Source of the DNA: an uncultured Lachnospiraceae bacterium
Lineage (GTDB): Bacteria > Bacillota > Clostridia > Lachnospirales > Lachnospiraceae
Direction: 5' to 3'
Assembly: GCA_947631505.1 (NCBI GenBank)
Contig: CANRLR010000004.1
Coordinates: 1 to 64,000, forward strand
Length of the DNA stretch: 64,000 bases
The notes under the pieces were generated by a model. The model did not search any database. It was given only the letters and a program-made list of their open reading frames with translations, and was not told where the DNA came from. Below are positions 41,748-51,863 of this stretch, piece after piece. Each line of letters begins with the position of its first letter. The first letter of the stretch is position 1. A program made the translations under genes and the position numbers.

Positions 41748-44700
41748 ATGGGAAAAGGCGGAAGAAAAAGTTTACAAATAAAAAATATCGTATGGGGGAC
41801 TGCCCTTTTGGCCGGTATCACAGCCGGATTTTATATTGGCAGTACAACCAGTCATGCAATTAATGTGAATTATGATTCTGCGGAAGCCGCTTATTATACC
41901 CAGAGCTATAATCAAGTGGCAGAAGATACGGCAGCAGGTTCTCCTTTGGAAGACTCCTCTGTGGATGGTGTCGATACATCTACCGGTAAACTCGTACTAT
42001 CCCGCACGGATCTATCTCTTGAGGGAATGGCTGGAATGGATCTGGAATTAACCCGTTCTTATAATAGCAGGAAAGCAAACATAGGAAAAGCGATATCCGA
42101 AACCACTGTGGAATTGGAGAGAGATACGGTAAAGATTACCTATACGAACAGTGCAGGAAATAAGCACACGGTCGTTGTGCTAAAAGAAATCTATGAAAAA
42201 CACAAGGATGCACTGAAAGATATGTTTGTGGAATATGACTTTAAAGAAACATGGAAAGACAGTGTTGTCCGAAATACCCATCAAACGAAAGTCGTGCCGG
42301 GCAGTGACTATAACGTATACGGAATCGCCACCGGCTGGTCTTTCGATTTTCCGTGGATTGAAACGATGTCGATTGAGGGGAATAGTTATGCTCAAAAGCC
42401 AATGTACCTTCATTTCGGAAATGAAACCGTAATGAAAATTGCCAGTCAGGAAGACAGTGTGAACAGATCCTACACCATTACAGGGTTTGAAAACTATGAT
42501 TATCAGGATATCAGACTGGAGGATTTTAATAAAACAGTGGATGGTGTGCCGTGCCGATACCTTCTACGGGACAAAAACGGACTCCGTACTTACTTTAACA
42601 GTGACGGAGTAATTGTGCTGCAAAAAGATAATCACAATAATACCATCCGTTTCACTTATAAAGATAAAATTTATTTTAATACGATTACAGACTCCGTCGG
42701 CCGTGCCGTAAAGTTTCAGTACAAGGAATCCGCCCATGGCCTGCCGTTACTGAGCAAAGTGACAGTAGAAGGAAAAAAAGTAAGTGGCGGTGTATCGAAG
42801 GAAACGGTCACTTATAACAGCAGCGAAACTTCTTACCAGCCAATTCGTGGCAGCAAATTATATGGGGCAAAATTAAATGATGTGACGGCAGATGGCAGCA
42901 AAGAATCCTACCGTTATAAAACAGTAGAAAGTCTTGTCAATACGTCAGGGGCAGGTGTCGCTTCCCAGCGTGCCCTGACCAATCAGACCTATCTTATACA
43001 GGGAGTGGAAGAAGATGGCTGTATCAGCAGGTACGAGTACCGGGCAGGGGCAGTCCGTGCCAAAGCGGTAGATGCCAGCCAGTCCCGTGAGGTGGTAACA
43101 CAGCATTATTATGTGACCAGAGAATATGAGCAGGACAGTAAAAATGAAAAGAAAAAAGCAAATGGCAGAAAATATGATTATTTTCAAAAGCAGTTTAATG
43201 AGGAGAAACAGGCATATGAACTGGTATCTTATGATGACCTGACCGGAGAAGCACATGAAATGGCTGCGTATGGAACGGAGAAAATACAGCCGGTTACTTT
43301 GGTCAGTTCCTACAATCCGAAAAAGAAGTCCAAAAAGAAGAAAGTAACGGATTATGTTTATAAAAAAAGTGATTTGAATTCCGGTTCGTTACAGTTAAAA
43401 AAGAAACCAAAGAAGAGTACAGCCGTATATATTTATAATCGTAACCGACTTTTGACCAGTCAGATAGAGGAAAGGAAAATAAAAACCGAAATTCAGTACA
43501 CATATGACAAAAGTGGACAGGGCTCTCTGGCAGTTTTGGAAACAGAACGAAATTATGGGACAAAACGAACAGGGAAAGCGGCTGTTTCCATACAGGGCTA
43601 TACGTATGATTCCTATCGGAATGTATTAAAAAGTCAGGCACCAAAGGCATATCGGTCAAAGTATAAGGGAAAAGAAGCACTTTTTACCACTACCTATACT
43701 TACCATGGCAGCGGTTATCCGAGCAGCGATATTGCATACACTCTTTCGGAAGTAAAAACAATCGAGAATTATGTAGATGATACAACAAAGAGTAAGACAG
43801 AAACATTTCTGGGGGCAAACAAAGTAGATGTAGTGAAAAATTGTACTTACGTCAGTGAGAAGGGCAATGCCTATCGTTTGATATCCCAGTCCGAGAGCAC
43901 TTATGACACGGCAGGGAATGAAACGGTATGTAAATATTACCCAAGCTGCAGCAGCGGAGAACTGGGTGATGTCATACAGTATACAACTACTTACAATGGC
44001 CTTGGACAGGAGACAAAAGAGGCGGTTAAAAACATTTCTGCCAGACATCCGGAGCAAAATATCTCTTACGTTGCAGAGGAAACGACCTATGATGATTTTG
44101 GAAATGTGCTGAGCAGTAAGGATCGAAAGGGACTATTATCTACCAGTATATATGATGAAAACACCGGAGAGGAAATTGCGTCAACAGAAGCAAAGGGAAC
44201 TGTTTACGAGACATCCGATAACACTTATCACACGGAAGATAACCTGAAAACGATGAGCTTAGACTATTATAATCGTTGTACCGTCAGCCAAATGGATACA
44301 TTTTCAAACCTAATCATCGAAAAAGATGAAAAAGCCGGGACATGGACGGAATACGAATATGATTACGGAGAAGACAGTGAGGATGAAGAGGAAGACGAAG
44401 AGGAGGCAGTAGTAGAAAGCCGATTAGTAGAGGAGCGGACTTATTCCTTCCAGCCAACAGAAGATAAAGTGCTCACAAAAGCCGATGGGACGACAGAATA
44501 CAACTATGATATTCCGGGAAGAGGAGATAAAATTTTATCGGCAGCACGGCACGTTTATAATGATGAGAATGAGGAAATCGTAACAGCAGAATTTTCCGGT
44601 GGGGCAATAGATGCGTCCCATTGCAGCAGCTGGCAGCTGGTAAAAAAAGAGATTGATACGGAAGAAGACAGTACGATAACGATATCTTACACAAAAGAAT

Positions 44701-47700
44701 TAAATCCGAAACATTATCAGAAAGAAGTGGATCAGGATAATTATTATAACCAGTTTGATTCCTATGTACTGGGTGAGACAATTCAAAAATCCATTGCTGA
44801 TGAAGATGGAAATGTTATATCCGAGACAACGATAGAAACAAAGGGGACAGACAAACTGATGACAGTGACAGAGTCTGACTATAATGACTTTGGAAAGGTG
44901 ATAACACAGACCAAAACCATTCAGAAAACCAAAAATGGAAAAGCAAAAAATAAAAGTGAATCCAGCAGTTCTTATGAGTATGATTATCAGGGAAATGTAA
45001 TAAAAACAGAAACAAGGAGCCGGAAAGATGAAACAGAACCTTGGGAAACCACGGTTACGAAAGCTGCCTATAACGATAACGGACAGTTAATTGAGAGTTA
45101 TGATGCGAAAGGTGTTAAGGAGAATTATGCGACTCAATATGAATATGATATCAACGGGCAGCAGATAAAAGAAAGGATTCCGGTAGACAAAAAAGAGGGA
45201 AAGGTCATTTATCAGACGAATACGAAAGAATATGATGAAGATGGAATGGTAATTGCAGAAGAAACCCAGATAAATAATAGTGAGGTACAGCGTACCGAAT
45301 ACACATATGATGTTATGGGGCAGCTGATACAGGTAAAAGCGGTACAAAGTGAAAAAGAAGCCCAATATGCCCAGTTTGTATATGACCGTGAGGGAAACAA
45401 GATTCGCCAGTTTACCGGATTGACAAAGCCTTTGATTCTCGCGTTGCAAGAGGGTGAGGGGGAAAACCCCTATACTTATATGAACCATGAGTATCATGTG
45501 GAAATATCGGGAAAGGCAAAGAAAGATATTTATAGTGAGACGAAATATCACTATAATAAAAAGAACGAACTGACTTCCTACACAGACCCCGAGGGAAATA
45601 AGGAGAGTTATATTTATGATGAACAGGGCAATCTGGTAGAGACAATAGACAAAAACGGTAATACGATAACACAGGAATACGACTACCAAAACCGTCAGAC
45701 GCAGCAGAAAGCAACCGACAAGGAAACGGAAAAAGAGACAACGCATACCTATGCTTATGATGACTATGGCAATGTAAAAACCATTGATAACCGCAGTCTT
45801 ACTTATGATGTCCTGACAGGCCAGATAGAAACAGAGACCATAAAGGGAGCTGCCGATAAAGACATTACAAAAGTTTACCACTATGATAGTGATGGGGTGG
45901 CTGCTGACTTTACGGTAATGATTGGAGGAGAAAAGAAGCTTGCCTATAAGTACCAGTATGATGGGGAGTCAAAGCTAACAAAAGTAGTTCAGACAGACAA
46001 TGGCAATCCGGAAACCATTGCCCGGTATGAGTATGACGAAAACGGTGCATTGAAGAAACAGGACGGACAGAAAGTGTCATCTGCCTATGAGTATGATTTG
46101 GGCGGAAGATTAAGCAGCCTGAAAAATGAAAGTGATACCGGTATCATGTTGTCAGCATATCATGCCGCCTATCAGCTGAACGGACAGAAAGTAAAAGAAT
46201 CTGAAGAAATATGCGGAACCGACGGACAAATGGAGAAAAGGAATCATCAGTATACCTATGACAGACTGGGACGTCTGACAAAAGAAAGCCATACGGGAAG
46301 TGACGAAATCTCCTATACCTATGACGCACACAATAACCGGAAGGAAATGATACAAGGGAAATTAAAAACCGCTTATAAATATAATAAAAACGATGAATTG
46401 CTCCGTACCGATGTATTGAATACAAAAACGGAAAAGGATACCGTCACGTTATATAAGTATGATAAAAACGGTAACCAGCTGGCAACGGTTCATCGGAGAA
46501 CGATAGATAAAACAAAAGAAGGACCGCAGTTTGATTTAAATGTGACATTAGGAAGCAACCAGTTAAATGACAATGTGGTCAGTCAGTATAATGCCTTGAA
46601 CCAGCCGACCGCAGCATTGACAAAGAATTATAAAGTATCTTATGATTATAATGATGAGGGATTGCGAACGGAAAAGACGGTCAATGGGAAAAAGCGTGTT
46701 TACGTCTGGGATGGGGATAACCTTGTTATGGAGCTGAATGAAAAAGGGAACGTAATGAAGCGATATGTGCGGGGAATGAACCTCCTCTATTCGGATAACG
46801 GACAGGGGACGGATAAGACATACTATGTACAGGACACCCATGGAAGTGTGGTGCAGCTTGTCAATGAGGATGGAAGCATTGCGAAAAAGTACAGCTATGA
46901 TTCCTTTGGCAATGAGGAAAAGCCGGGCAAAAAGGACGAGAACCCATTCCGCTACTGTGGGGAGTATTATGATAAAGAAACGGAAACGCTTTATTTAAGG
47001 GCTAGAAACTACAGTGCAGAGGTGGGAAGATTTACGACGAGGGATAGTTATACCGGAGAAAGCGATGATATCGGTTCCCTGAATCTGTATGTGTATTGTG
47101 ATGGTGATGGGGTGAATCAGGTAGATCCGAGCGGGCACTGGGGAAAGTTCAATGATAAGTATGTACATCAGGACTTGGTAAAAGAGGCTTTGACATCTAT
47201 ATACAAATCTGCAAACTATGTTACAAGTACAGAATTGCATTTTAATATTCTAAACAAAGTGCGATTAAGAGCACTATTGGATGGGGCGATACTTCCGGAT
47301 TATATGAATAAAGCAAAAAAGGGGAAAGATCCGTTTAAAAAGTCTTCTAAAAAGCTTTACAAGTCTGTAATAAAGAAATTGAAAATAAAGAAGAATGGAA
47401 ATGCCTTTCATGGCAAGAGTAAAAGTTCTTTAGAAAATTTTAAGGAAAGAGCAAGGAAAAAGCTAAAAAGAAAAGGAAACAAACAAAAGAATGCCCTTAT
47501 GATAGGATGTGTTCTGCATTCAATACAGGATTATTATGCACATTGTTATGTAAGTGAGTTGGTGGAATTTAAGAATACATATTTTGTTAAAAAGTCAATT
47601 TCCCCAAAGATGTTTTCTTATCATTATGATTGGGTGTATAAATATAGGAAAATAGTAAAACAAACGGAAATAAAAGTTGATCAAGAGGAGATAAATAGCA

Positions 47701-47873
47701 CTAGAGATAAAATACATAGTAGAACAAAAGATAATCCTAATATGGATTTTGTGCAATATGGTGATTCAATAGGAGGCTGGGTATTTGTCCCAAGAGAACA
47801 AAACAATAGATATATAAAAGCAAGAAGTGATTCAGTAATATATCTTCAAAAGTACATACAAATATATTTATAA
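41748..47873 (+). CDS. Rhs/YD-repeat protein with phospholipase C-like toxin tip
   Basis: This 2041-residue protein has a signal or anchor helix (about 11-32), an Rhs N-terminal domain, many YD repeats (about 650-1720) and the Rhs core end (PFRYCGEYYDKETETLYLRARNY ... VDPSGHWGKF near 1793). The variable tip after it (about 1797-2041) has VHQDLVKEAL (H1807), GAILPD, NAFHGKS and LHSIQDYYAH (H1924, D1928, H1932), the spacing of zinc-dependent phospholipase C enzymes. So it probably is a polymorphic toxin acting on membranes. The tip is AT-rich relative to the repeats. ATG 41748 with GGAGGAG 7 bp upstream is used; the frame opens at 41685. Confidence 0.85.
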   Translation: MGKGGRKSLQIKNIVWGTALLAGITAGFYIGSTTSHAINVNYDSAEAAYYTQSYNQVAEDTAAGSPLEDSSVDGVDTSTGKLVLSRTDLSLEGMAGMDLELTRSYNSRKANIGKAISETTVELERDTVKITYTNSAGNKHTVVVLKEIYEKHKDALKDMFVEYDFKETWKDSVVRNTHQTKVVPGSDYNVYGIATGWSFDFPWIETMSIEGNSYAQKPMYLHFGNETVMKIASQEDSVNRSYTITGFENYDYQDIRLEDFNKTVDGVPCRYLLRDKNGLRTYFNSDGVIVLQKDNHNNTIRFTYKDKIYFNTITDSVGRAVKFQYKESAHGLPLLSKVTVEGKKVSGGVSKETVTYNSSETSYQPIRGSKLYGAKLNDVTADGSKESYRYKTVESLVNTSGAGVASQRALTNQTYLIQGVEEDGCISRYEYRAGAVRAKAVDASQSREVVTQHYYVTREYEQDSKNEKKKANGRKYDYFQKQFNEEKQAYELVSYDDLTGEAHEMAAYGTEKIQPVTLVSSYNPKKKSKKKKVTDYVYKKSDLNSGSLQLKKKPKKSTAVYIYNRNRLLTSQIEERKIKTEIQYTYDKSGQGSLAVLETERNYGTKRTGKAAVSIQGYTYDSYRNVLKSQAPKAYRSKYKGKEALFTTTYTYHGSGYPSSDIAYTLSEVKTIENYVDDTTKSKTETFLGANKVDVVKNCTYVSEKGNAYRLISQSESTYDTAGNETVCKYYPSCSSGELGDVIQYTTTYNGLGQETKEAVKNISARHPEQNISYVAEETTYDDFGNVLSSKDRKGLLSTSIYDENTGEEIASTEAKGTVYETSDNTYHTEDNLKTMSLDYYNRCTVSQMDTFSNLIIEKDEKAGTWTEYEYDYGEDSEDEEEDEEEAVVESRLVEERTYSFQPTEDKVLTKADGTTEYNYDIPGRGDKILSAARHVYNDENEEIVTAEFSGGAIDASHCSSWQLVKKEIDTEEDSTITISYTKELNPKHYQKEVDQDNYYNQFDSYVLGETIQKSIADEDGNVISETTIETKGTDKLMTVTESDYNDFGKVITQTKTIQKTKNGKAKNKSESSSSYEYDYQGNVIKTETRSRKDETEPWETTVTKAAYNDNGQLIESYDAKGVKENYATQYEYDINGQQIKERIPVDKKEGKVIYQTNTKEYDEDGMVIAEETQINNSEVQRTEYTYDVMGQLIQVKAVQSEKEAQYAQFVYDREGNKIRQFTGLTKPLILALQEGEGENPYTYMNHEYHVEISGKAKKDIYSETKYHYNKKNELTSYTDPEGNKESYIYDEQGNLVETIDKNGNTITQEYDYQNRQTQQKATDKETEKETTHTYAYDDYGNVKTIDNRSLTYDVLTGQIETETIKGAADKDITKVYHYDSDGVAADFTVMIGGEKKLAYKYQYDGESKLTKVVQTDNGNPETIARYEYDENGALKKQDGQKVSSAYEYDLGGRLSSLKNESDTGIMLSAYHAAYQLNGQKVKESEEICGTDGQMEKRNHQYTYDRLGRLTKESHTGSDEISYTYDAHNNRKEMIQGKLKTAYKYNKNDELLRTDVLNTKTEKDTVTLYKYDKNGNQLATVHRRTIDKTKEGPQFDLNVTLGSNQLNDNVVSQYNALNQPTAALTKNYKVSYDYNDEGLRTEKTVNGKKRVYVWDGDNLVMELNEKGNVMKRYVRGMNLLYSDNGQGTDKTYYVQDTHGSVVQLVNEDGSIAKKYSYDSFGNEEKPGKKDENPFRYCGEYYDKETETLYLRARNYSAEVGRFTTRDSYTGESDDIGSLNLYVYCDGDGVNQVDPSGHWGKFNDKYVHQDLVKEALTSIYKSANYVTSTELHFNILNKVRLRALLDGAILPDYMNKAKKGKDPFKKSSKKLYKSVIKKLKIKKNGNAFHGKSKSSLENFKERARKKLKRKGNKQKNALMIGCVLHSIQDYYAHCYVSELVEFKNTYFVKKSISPKMFSYHYDWVYKYRKIVKQTEIKVDQEEINSTRDKIHSRTKDNPNMDFVQYGDSIGGWVFVPREQNNRYIKARSDSVIYLQKYIQIYL

Positions 47874-47894
47874 TGAGAGGGGTGGAATTATAAT

Positions 47895-49166
47895 ATGAAA
47901 AATTTATATCTCCTTGTGTGTGTGTGTTCCATTATTTTTTGTGCTTGCAGTATGGGAAATAACATGCGAGAGCAACTTTCTGACAATAGTAATGGTTCAA
48001 CTGGTGCTGCTATGTCAGTAAGTGGTAGTGCAGTACAGAAAAAGGAAACGGAACCGGCAAAAATTGTAATAGATGAAACTGGGAAACAACAAGAACTGAA
48101 ATTAGGAAACATCAACACAGCAAACAGAGCGACGCCTTTTTATTATATTGGTACACTGGCAACGGATTATGCTCAAGTGGCGGATGGACATTACTATTTT
48201 TTGCGTTCTGACGGAAACGGCAATTATACAATTTATCAGGATAAAGGTGAGATAGTTGGGGAATTTTCTGTAGAAAGTGGCTATGTAAGCCATTTTACAA
48301 GGTATGAGAATCGGTTTTATGTGTTAATGGCAGAAGAGGAGGAACCATGGGTCTATAAGTTTGGATATATTGATATGGAATCAAATAAAGCAGTTGTATT
48401 ATATGATTTGACGGATAAATATCCAACAATGTTTTATTTTTTTAATCAATATCTTTATTTTGATGATTGCAGCAAACTTAGCATATTGGACCGATTCAGT
48501 GTTGATGAGAATAATAAGAATGGTCAGCTGATGAAAATTAGTTTGAAAGACAATAAAAAAGGGTTGTCGGCAATCCCTATAAAATCAAAAATAGAGCAGA
48601 AAAAAATACAGAACAGCTTTTATTTGGATAGTAAATTTTATTATACAAAGCATGAGGACAATAAAGTTTGCGTTTATTCGATAGATGCTCATAACTATGA
48701 TGAGGAAAAAGTATTTGAATATCAATATAAAGAAAGTTCTGATAATATTCGTTTTGATATTACAGATGATATTATTTATTGTGATGATTTCGTAATACCT
48801 AGAAATGGTGGTAAAATGATACGTGCTTTAAAAAAGGCCGGAACTCTTAAGTTTACAACAGACCTTGTTTCTTGTTCCTATAATAGCAGATATATTTATT
48901 ATATTGATAAAAAATATCATCTTCGGCGAATTGATAAAAAAACAATGGAAGATATCAAAATTAGTAATATAAAATCAATGGAAGTAAGCTGTACCGAGGA
49001 TTCTGTATATGTAAAGGGATACGTCAAGGAAATACTTTTAGAGTATTTAGATGAAACGGAGGGTTGTGCAAAATATTATGAGAACCCAATCTCTAATGAT
49101 TTGTACTGTATGGATTTGGATGGGAAAAATATAAAGAAAATTTGGAATGGAGATACCCGGAATTAA
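47895..49166 (+). CDS. lipoprotein, possible beta-propeller, candidate immunity protein
   Basis: This 423-residue protein has a signal sequence ending in a lipobox-like FCAC (Cys about 18), then repeats with tryptophan/tyrosine-rich strands resembling DUF5050-type propellers (ATDYAQVADGHYYFLRSDGNG, SRYIYYIDKKYHLRRIDKK, SNDLYCMDLDGKNIKKI). GAGAGGGGTGG is the ribosome site. It directly follows the Rhs toxin tip by 21 bp and shares its AT-rich composition. Outer-surface placement suits protection from a membrane-active toxin, but this is inference. Confidence 0.7.
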   Translation: MKNLYLLVCVCSIIFCACSMGNNMREQLSDNSNGSTGAAMSVSGSAVQKKETEPAKIVIDETGKQQELKLGNINTANRATPFYYIGTLATDYAQVADGHYYFLRSDGNGNYTIYQDKGEIVGEFSVESGYVSHFTRYENRFYVLMAEEEEPWVYKFGYIDMESNKAVVLYDLTDKYPTMFYFFNQYLYFDDCSKLSILDRFSVDENNKNGQLMKISLKDNKKGLSAIPIKSKIEQKKIQNSFYLDSKFYYTKHEDNKVCVYSIDAHNYDEEKVFEYQYKESSDNIRFDITDDIIYCDDFVIPRNGGKMIRALKKAGTLKFTTDLVSCSYNSRYIYYIDKKYHLRRIDKKTMEDIKISNIKSMEVSCTEDSVYVKGYVKEILLEYLDETEGCAKYYENPISNDLYCMDLDGKNIKKIWNGDTRN

Positions 49167-49178
49167 AGGGGGTACATT

Positions 49179-49850
49179 ATGTCAAAAAGAAAAAAGTTCA
49201 TTATAACCATAGGTGTGCTACTGTTATTAATCGCTTTTTCATTGCTCATTATTAAGAAAGTAAAATTATATAAGGTGGCTCAAGAAGGCGTACTTGTAGA
49301 GGAACCAAATTATACAATAGAAAAAGGACATAAGATTTATTCGGATTGGGGAGACATGAATCGTTACAAGGTTTTTAAGAAACAGTGGTCTGATCTTAAA
49401 ATGGGTGATTCTGGTAAAACCATTTTAGAATATGGAGATTTTTTGTGCTGTATATGTGCTGTTGCTTCAACGGCTGATTATATAGGGTATGCACCAGATA
49501 AAATGAATACTATCTTAGGTGAATTAAATGGATATAAAAAAAATGGGGATATTAAAAATAGTATTTTGAAGGAACTTGTGCGTAACGTAAAATTACATGA
49601 TACAATAGATCCTCAACTTAATGATGATGAAGTGACACGGAATCCGATGGAAGATGATGTTGTATATGATATTATAAAGGTAAAAAAAGCTGGTGAATTC
49701 AGATGGGTTGTTATGGAAGGACTCTCTGAGGATGGTAAACATTATCAATGCATGGACCCGCAAGAAAAAGAGATTACATATTTATCGGATTATGGAAATC
49801 GTGTTTATGCGTGGTATACAATGGGGGGATTCAAAAGGAGATTGACTTAA
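49179..49850 (+). CDS. membrane-anchored C39-like (papain-fold) protein
   Basis: This 223-residue protein has one N-terminal transmembrane helix (about 8-26) and an extracellular domain with YGDFLCCICAVASTADYIGYAPDKMN, similar to the Cys-helix of C39-like peptidases. The later strand FRWVVMEGLSEDGKHYQCMDPQ keeps an Asp but has Arg/Trp where the catalytic His (HFVVV) usually lies, so it may be inactive. It lies 12 bp after the lipoprotein gene with AAAGGGGG as ribosome site. It may bind the toxin; the function is unknown. Confidence 0.6.
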   Translation: MSKRKKFIITIGVLLLLIAFSLLIIKKVKLYKVAQEGVLVEEPNYTIEKGHKIYSDWGDMNRYKVFKKQWSDLKMGDSGKTILEYGDFLCCICAVASTADYIGYAPDKMNTILGELNGYKKNGDIKNSILKELVRNVKLHDTIDPQLNDDEVTRNPMEDDVVYDIIKVKKAGEFRWVVMEGLSEDGKHYQCMDPQEKEITYLSDYGNRVYAWYTMGGFKRRLT

Positions 49851-49855
49851 AGAAT

Positions 49856-50002
49856 ATGGAGAGTGTTTTCAAACAAAGAGAGCTTAAAGCTGAAAAAAGA
49901 AACAGGATTATTAAAAGAGTAGCTTTATTTTTAGTATTTATTTTATTACTTGCTTTGGGAAGGAAAGCAGATCAATATTACAGCAAAGAAAATAATAAGT
50001 AG
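49856..50002 (+). CDS. small single-pass membrane protein
   Basis: This 48-residue protein begins MESVFKQREL, with a basic stretch and one transmembrane helix (VALFLVFILLLALG), then a short polar tail. AAGGAG at 49834-49839 is 16 bp from ATG 49856, so the start is not firm. It follows the C39-like gene by 5 bp. No family is recognised. Confidence 0.5.
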   Translation: MESVFKQRELKAEKRNRIIKRVALFLVFILLLALGRKADQYYSKENNK

Positions 50003-50108
50003 AGTCGGAGCGTGAAATAGATACCCTCATTTCAAGTGATTAATATTACATTCTTTTACACGGTATCAACGTGAAGAAAATATAGAATGCGAGGAAAACG
50101 AAAGTAGT

Positions 50109-51245
50109 ATGAAAAAAATAAGACCATGTAAGAAGTTATTTATAATTTTGATTGTACTTTGTTTAGCAATAGCAAGTTTAGTAATACATTTTATAATCTC
50201 TCAATATGTTTCAAATTGGAAAGGGTCGTATGTTCGATATGATGAAATGTTACTTTCGGCAAATGGAGAATATTTTGGGATAATTGATACGGCAAAGGAT
50301 AAAGTATTGATTACTGACTATTCTGGCAAAATAATTTGTGATTTGGATACAAGAGGGGATTCTGCGCAGCAGATTGCTTTGGGTAAAAATTCATTTTTTT
50401 TGCTCCATCAATGGGAAGATGAAAAGGGGGCCGGTAGAATTGTTCAATATGATTATCAGTCGAATAAAATGAAAGAGTCTGTTGCGGATAATATAGCGAC
50501 AATAGCATATAGAGATGGATATTTGTTTATAGGGGAGTGGAAAAAGGAAGAGGAGGATTTATTCTATCATTTTATTCCATTTTCTAATGGCTTTTATGCC
50601 AATTATTATTGTAAGGAAGAAGCGTTTGCGAATGAACTTAAAAATCTGAAACCAAATCATGAACAGATGTGTATGGTCGGTAATTTGAAAATGTATTATC
50701 ATCAGGATGGTTATTTTTCCATGAATCCGACACTGGATGATTACTTGGAGACATCCATTGGGACATTTACGGCAGAAGATAAAGTTTCGGGTTATGGGGC
50801 AAAAACTGAACAGGAGACTAAGAACAGGACTTTAGTATTGAATAAAATAGGCAATATGAAAGAAATTCAAAAACCAATCTATGAGATTTACGAATATCAG
50901 TCGGGAACGGATATTTATGGTGTTTGTAATATATATGAAAAAAGAATTCCGTCCCGTCCTGTTCAACCGAAAAATGTTATAAAGTCGTATTGTTATAAGA
51001 TTCGTCCAAAGGAAAATGAAATTAAGATAATGGGGCAGACAAATTCCTGTCTCGGAATTATTGCCTCTAATTTTTATTTTATATATCAAAAAGAGAATAT
51101 GATTATTCGGCAGAATCTGAAATCAGGGGATGAGAAAGTAATTTGCGAACTTGAAAAGGAGCAAAATACATATTATATACAGGGAGACTATCTATTAATA
51201 GTGGGAAACGACAAGTGCATTCCTGTTAAGTGGAATGTAGGATAA
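50109..51245 (+). CDS. membrane-anchored hypothetical protein with propeller-like repeats
   Basis: This 378-residue protein has an N-terminal transmembrane helix (about 9-32; LFIILIVLCLAIASLVIHFII). The remaining extracellular part has beta-rich repeats (GEYFGIIDTAKDKVLITDYSGKIICDLD, GAGRIVQYDYQSNKMKESV, YRDGYLFIGEW) reminiscent of the lipoprotein at 47895. No ribosome site of strong quality is seen (AACGAAAGTAGT). The gene is AT-rich like the others behind the Rhs tip. It could be an orphan immunity gene of an earlier tip. Confidence 0.6.
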   Translation: MKKIRPCKKLFIILIVLCLAIASLVIHFIISQYVSNWKGSYVRYDEMLLSANGEYFGIIDTAKDKVLITDYSGKIICDLDTRGDSAQQIALGKNSFFLLHQWEDEKGAGRIVQYDYQSNKMKESVADNIATIAYRDGYLFIGEWKKEEEDLFYHFIPFSNGFYANYYCKEEAFANELKNLKPNHEQMCMVGNLKMYYHQDGYFSMNPTLDDYLETSIGTFTAEDKVSGYGAKTEQETKNRTLVLNKIGNMKEIQKPIYEIYEYQSGTDIYGVCNIYEKRIPSRPVQPKNVIKSYCYKIRPKENEIKIMGQTNSCLGIIASNFYFIYQKENMIIRQNLKSGDEKVICELEKEQNTYYIQGDYLLIVGNDKCIPVKWNVG

Positions 51246-51339
51246 TACTGGAGCAATGTGGAAAATCTTACAGGACGATAAAAGAATATGGTCTGTGTAG
51301 GGTTAGAATTAAAGGGAATAATTGAGGTTGAATTTTGCA

Positions 51340-51816
51340 ATGGAGAATAATAAAAAATTTGGCACAAAACTTTTAATTTTAATACTTGTGATTATTGTGG
51401 GCTTACAAATCTTTTATAAAATAGAACAAAATATATTTTGTGATCAACTGTTTGATATGGAGTTTCCGGATGAAATAACGGTTGTAGAAAAACATAAGGT
51501 AAGAGGGAAATTAAATGGAAATGGTAATTCAATGGATTTTCTTGCCTGCGTTTTAGTAAAAACGAATAAAACAAAAGAAGAATTAGAACTAATGCTAAAA
51601 AATAAAGATTTTAATCCAGTAAGAAAAGATAAGGAAGAGGAGTATAATGATGTGTATAGAGAAGTTGTGAAAGTGAATAGTGTCGCACTGGAAACAGAAT
51701 TGTTGGAACATAAATCAGTGTCTTTTGAAAAATTAGAAAATGTAGCAGATTTTAAGGGTTACTATGCCTTAATCATTTATGATGGAGGATATACTTCCTA
51801 TTTTAATATTAGTTAA
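51340..51816 (+). CDS. small membrane-anchored hypothetical protein
   Basis: This protein of about 158 residues has an N-terminal transmembrane helix (TKLLILILVIIVGLQIFY) and a polar extracellular domain rich in Glu/Lys. ATG 51340 is listed; TTG 51322 (AAGGG 5 bp upstream) is an equally possible in-frame start. It is the last gene of the Rhs-linked group and lies before a bidirectional terminator. Not recognised. Confidence 0.55.
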   Translation: MENNKKFGTKLLILILVIIVGLQIFYKIEQNIFCDQLFDMEFPDEITVVEKHKVRGKLNGNGNSMDFLACVLVKTNKTKEELELMLKNKDFNPVRKDKEEEYNDVYREVVKVNSVALETELLEHKSVSFEKLENVADFKGYYALIIYDGGYTSYFNIS

Positions 51817-51822
51817 TATAGG

Positions 51823-51858
51823 AAAAAAGGGGCAGGCTTTCTCGCTCATACCCCTTTG
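51823..51858. terminator. bidirectional terminator between converging genes
   Basis: AAAGGGG (51826-51832) pairs with CCCCTTT (51851-51857); A- and T-rich flanks suit both strands. It separates the Rhs-linked genes from the convergent DHH gene. Confidence 0.65.
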
Positions 51859-51863
51859 TGTGT

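Noticed and set aside
45087-45881. 264-codon open frame on the minus strand inside the Rhs gene
   Set aside because: It mirrors the YD-repeat codons, has no ribosome site and gives a low-complexity hydrophobic product. It is a shadow of the Rhs gene, as are the other minus-strand frames there.
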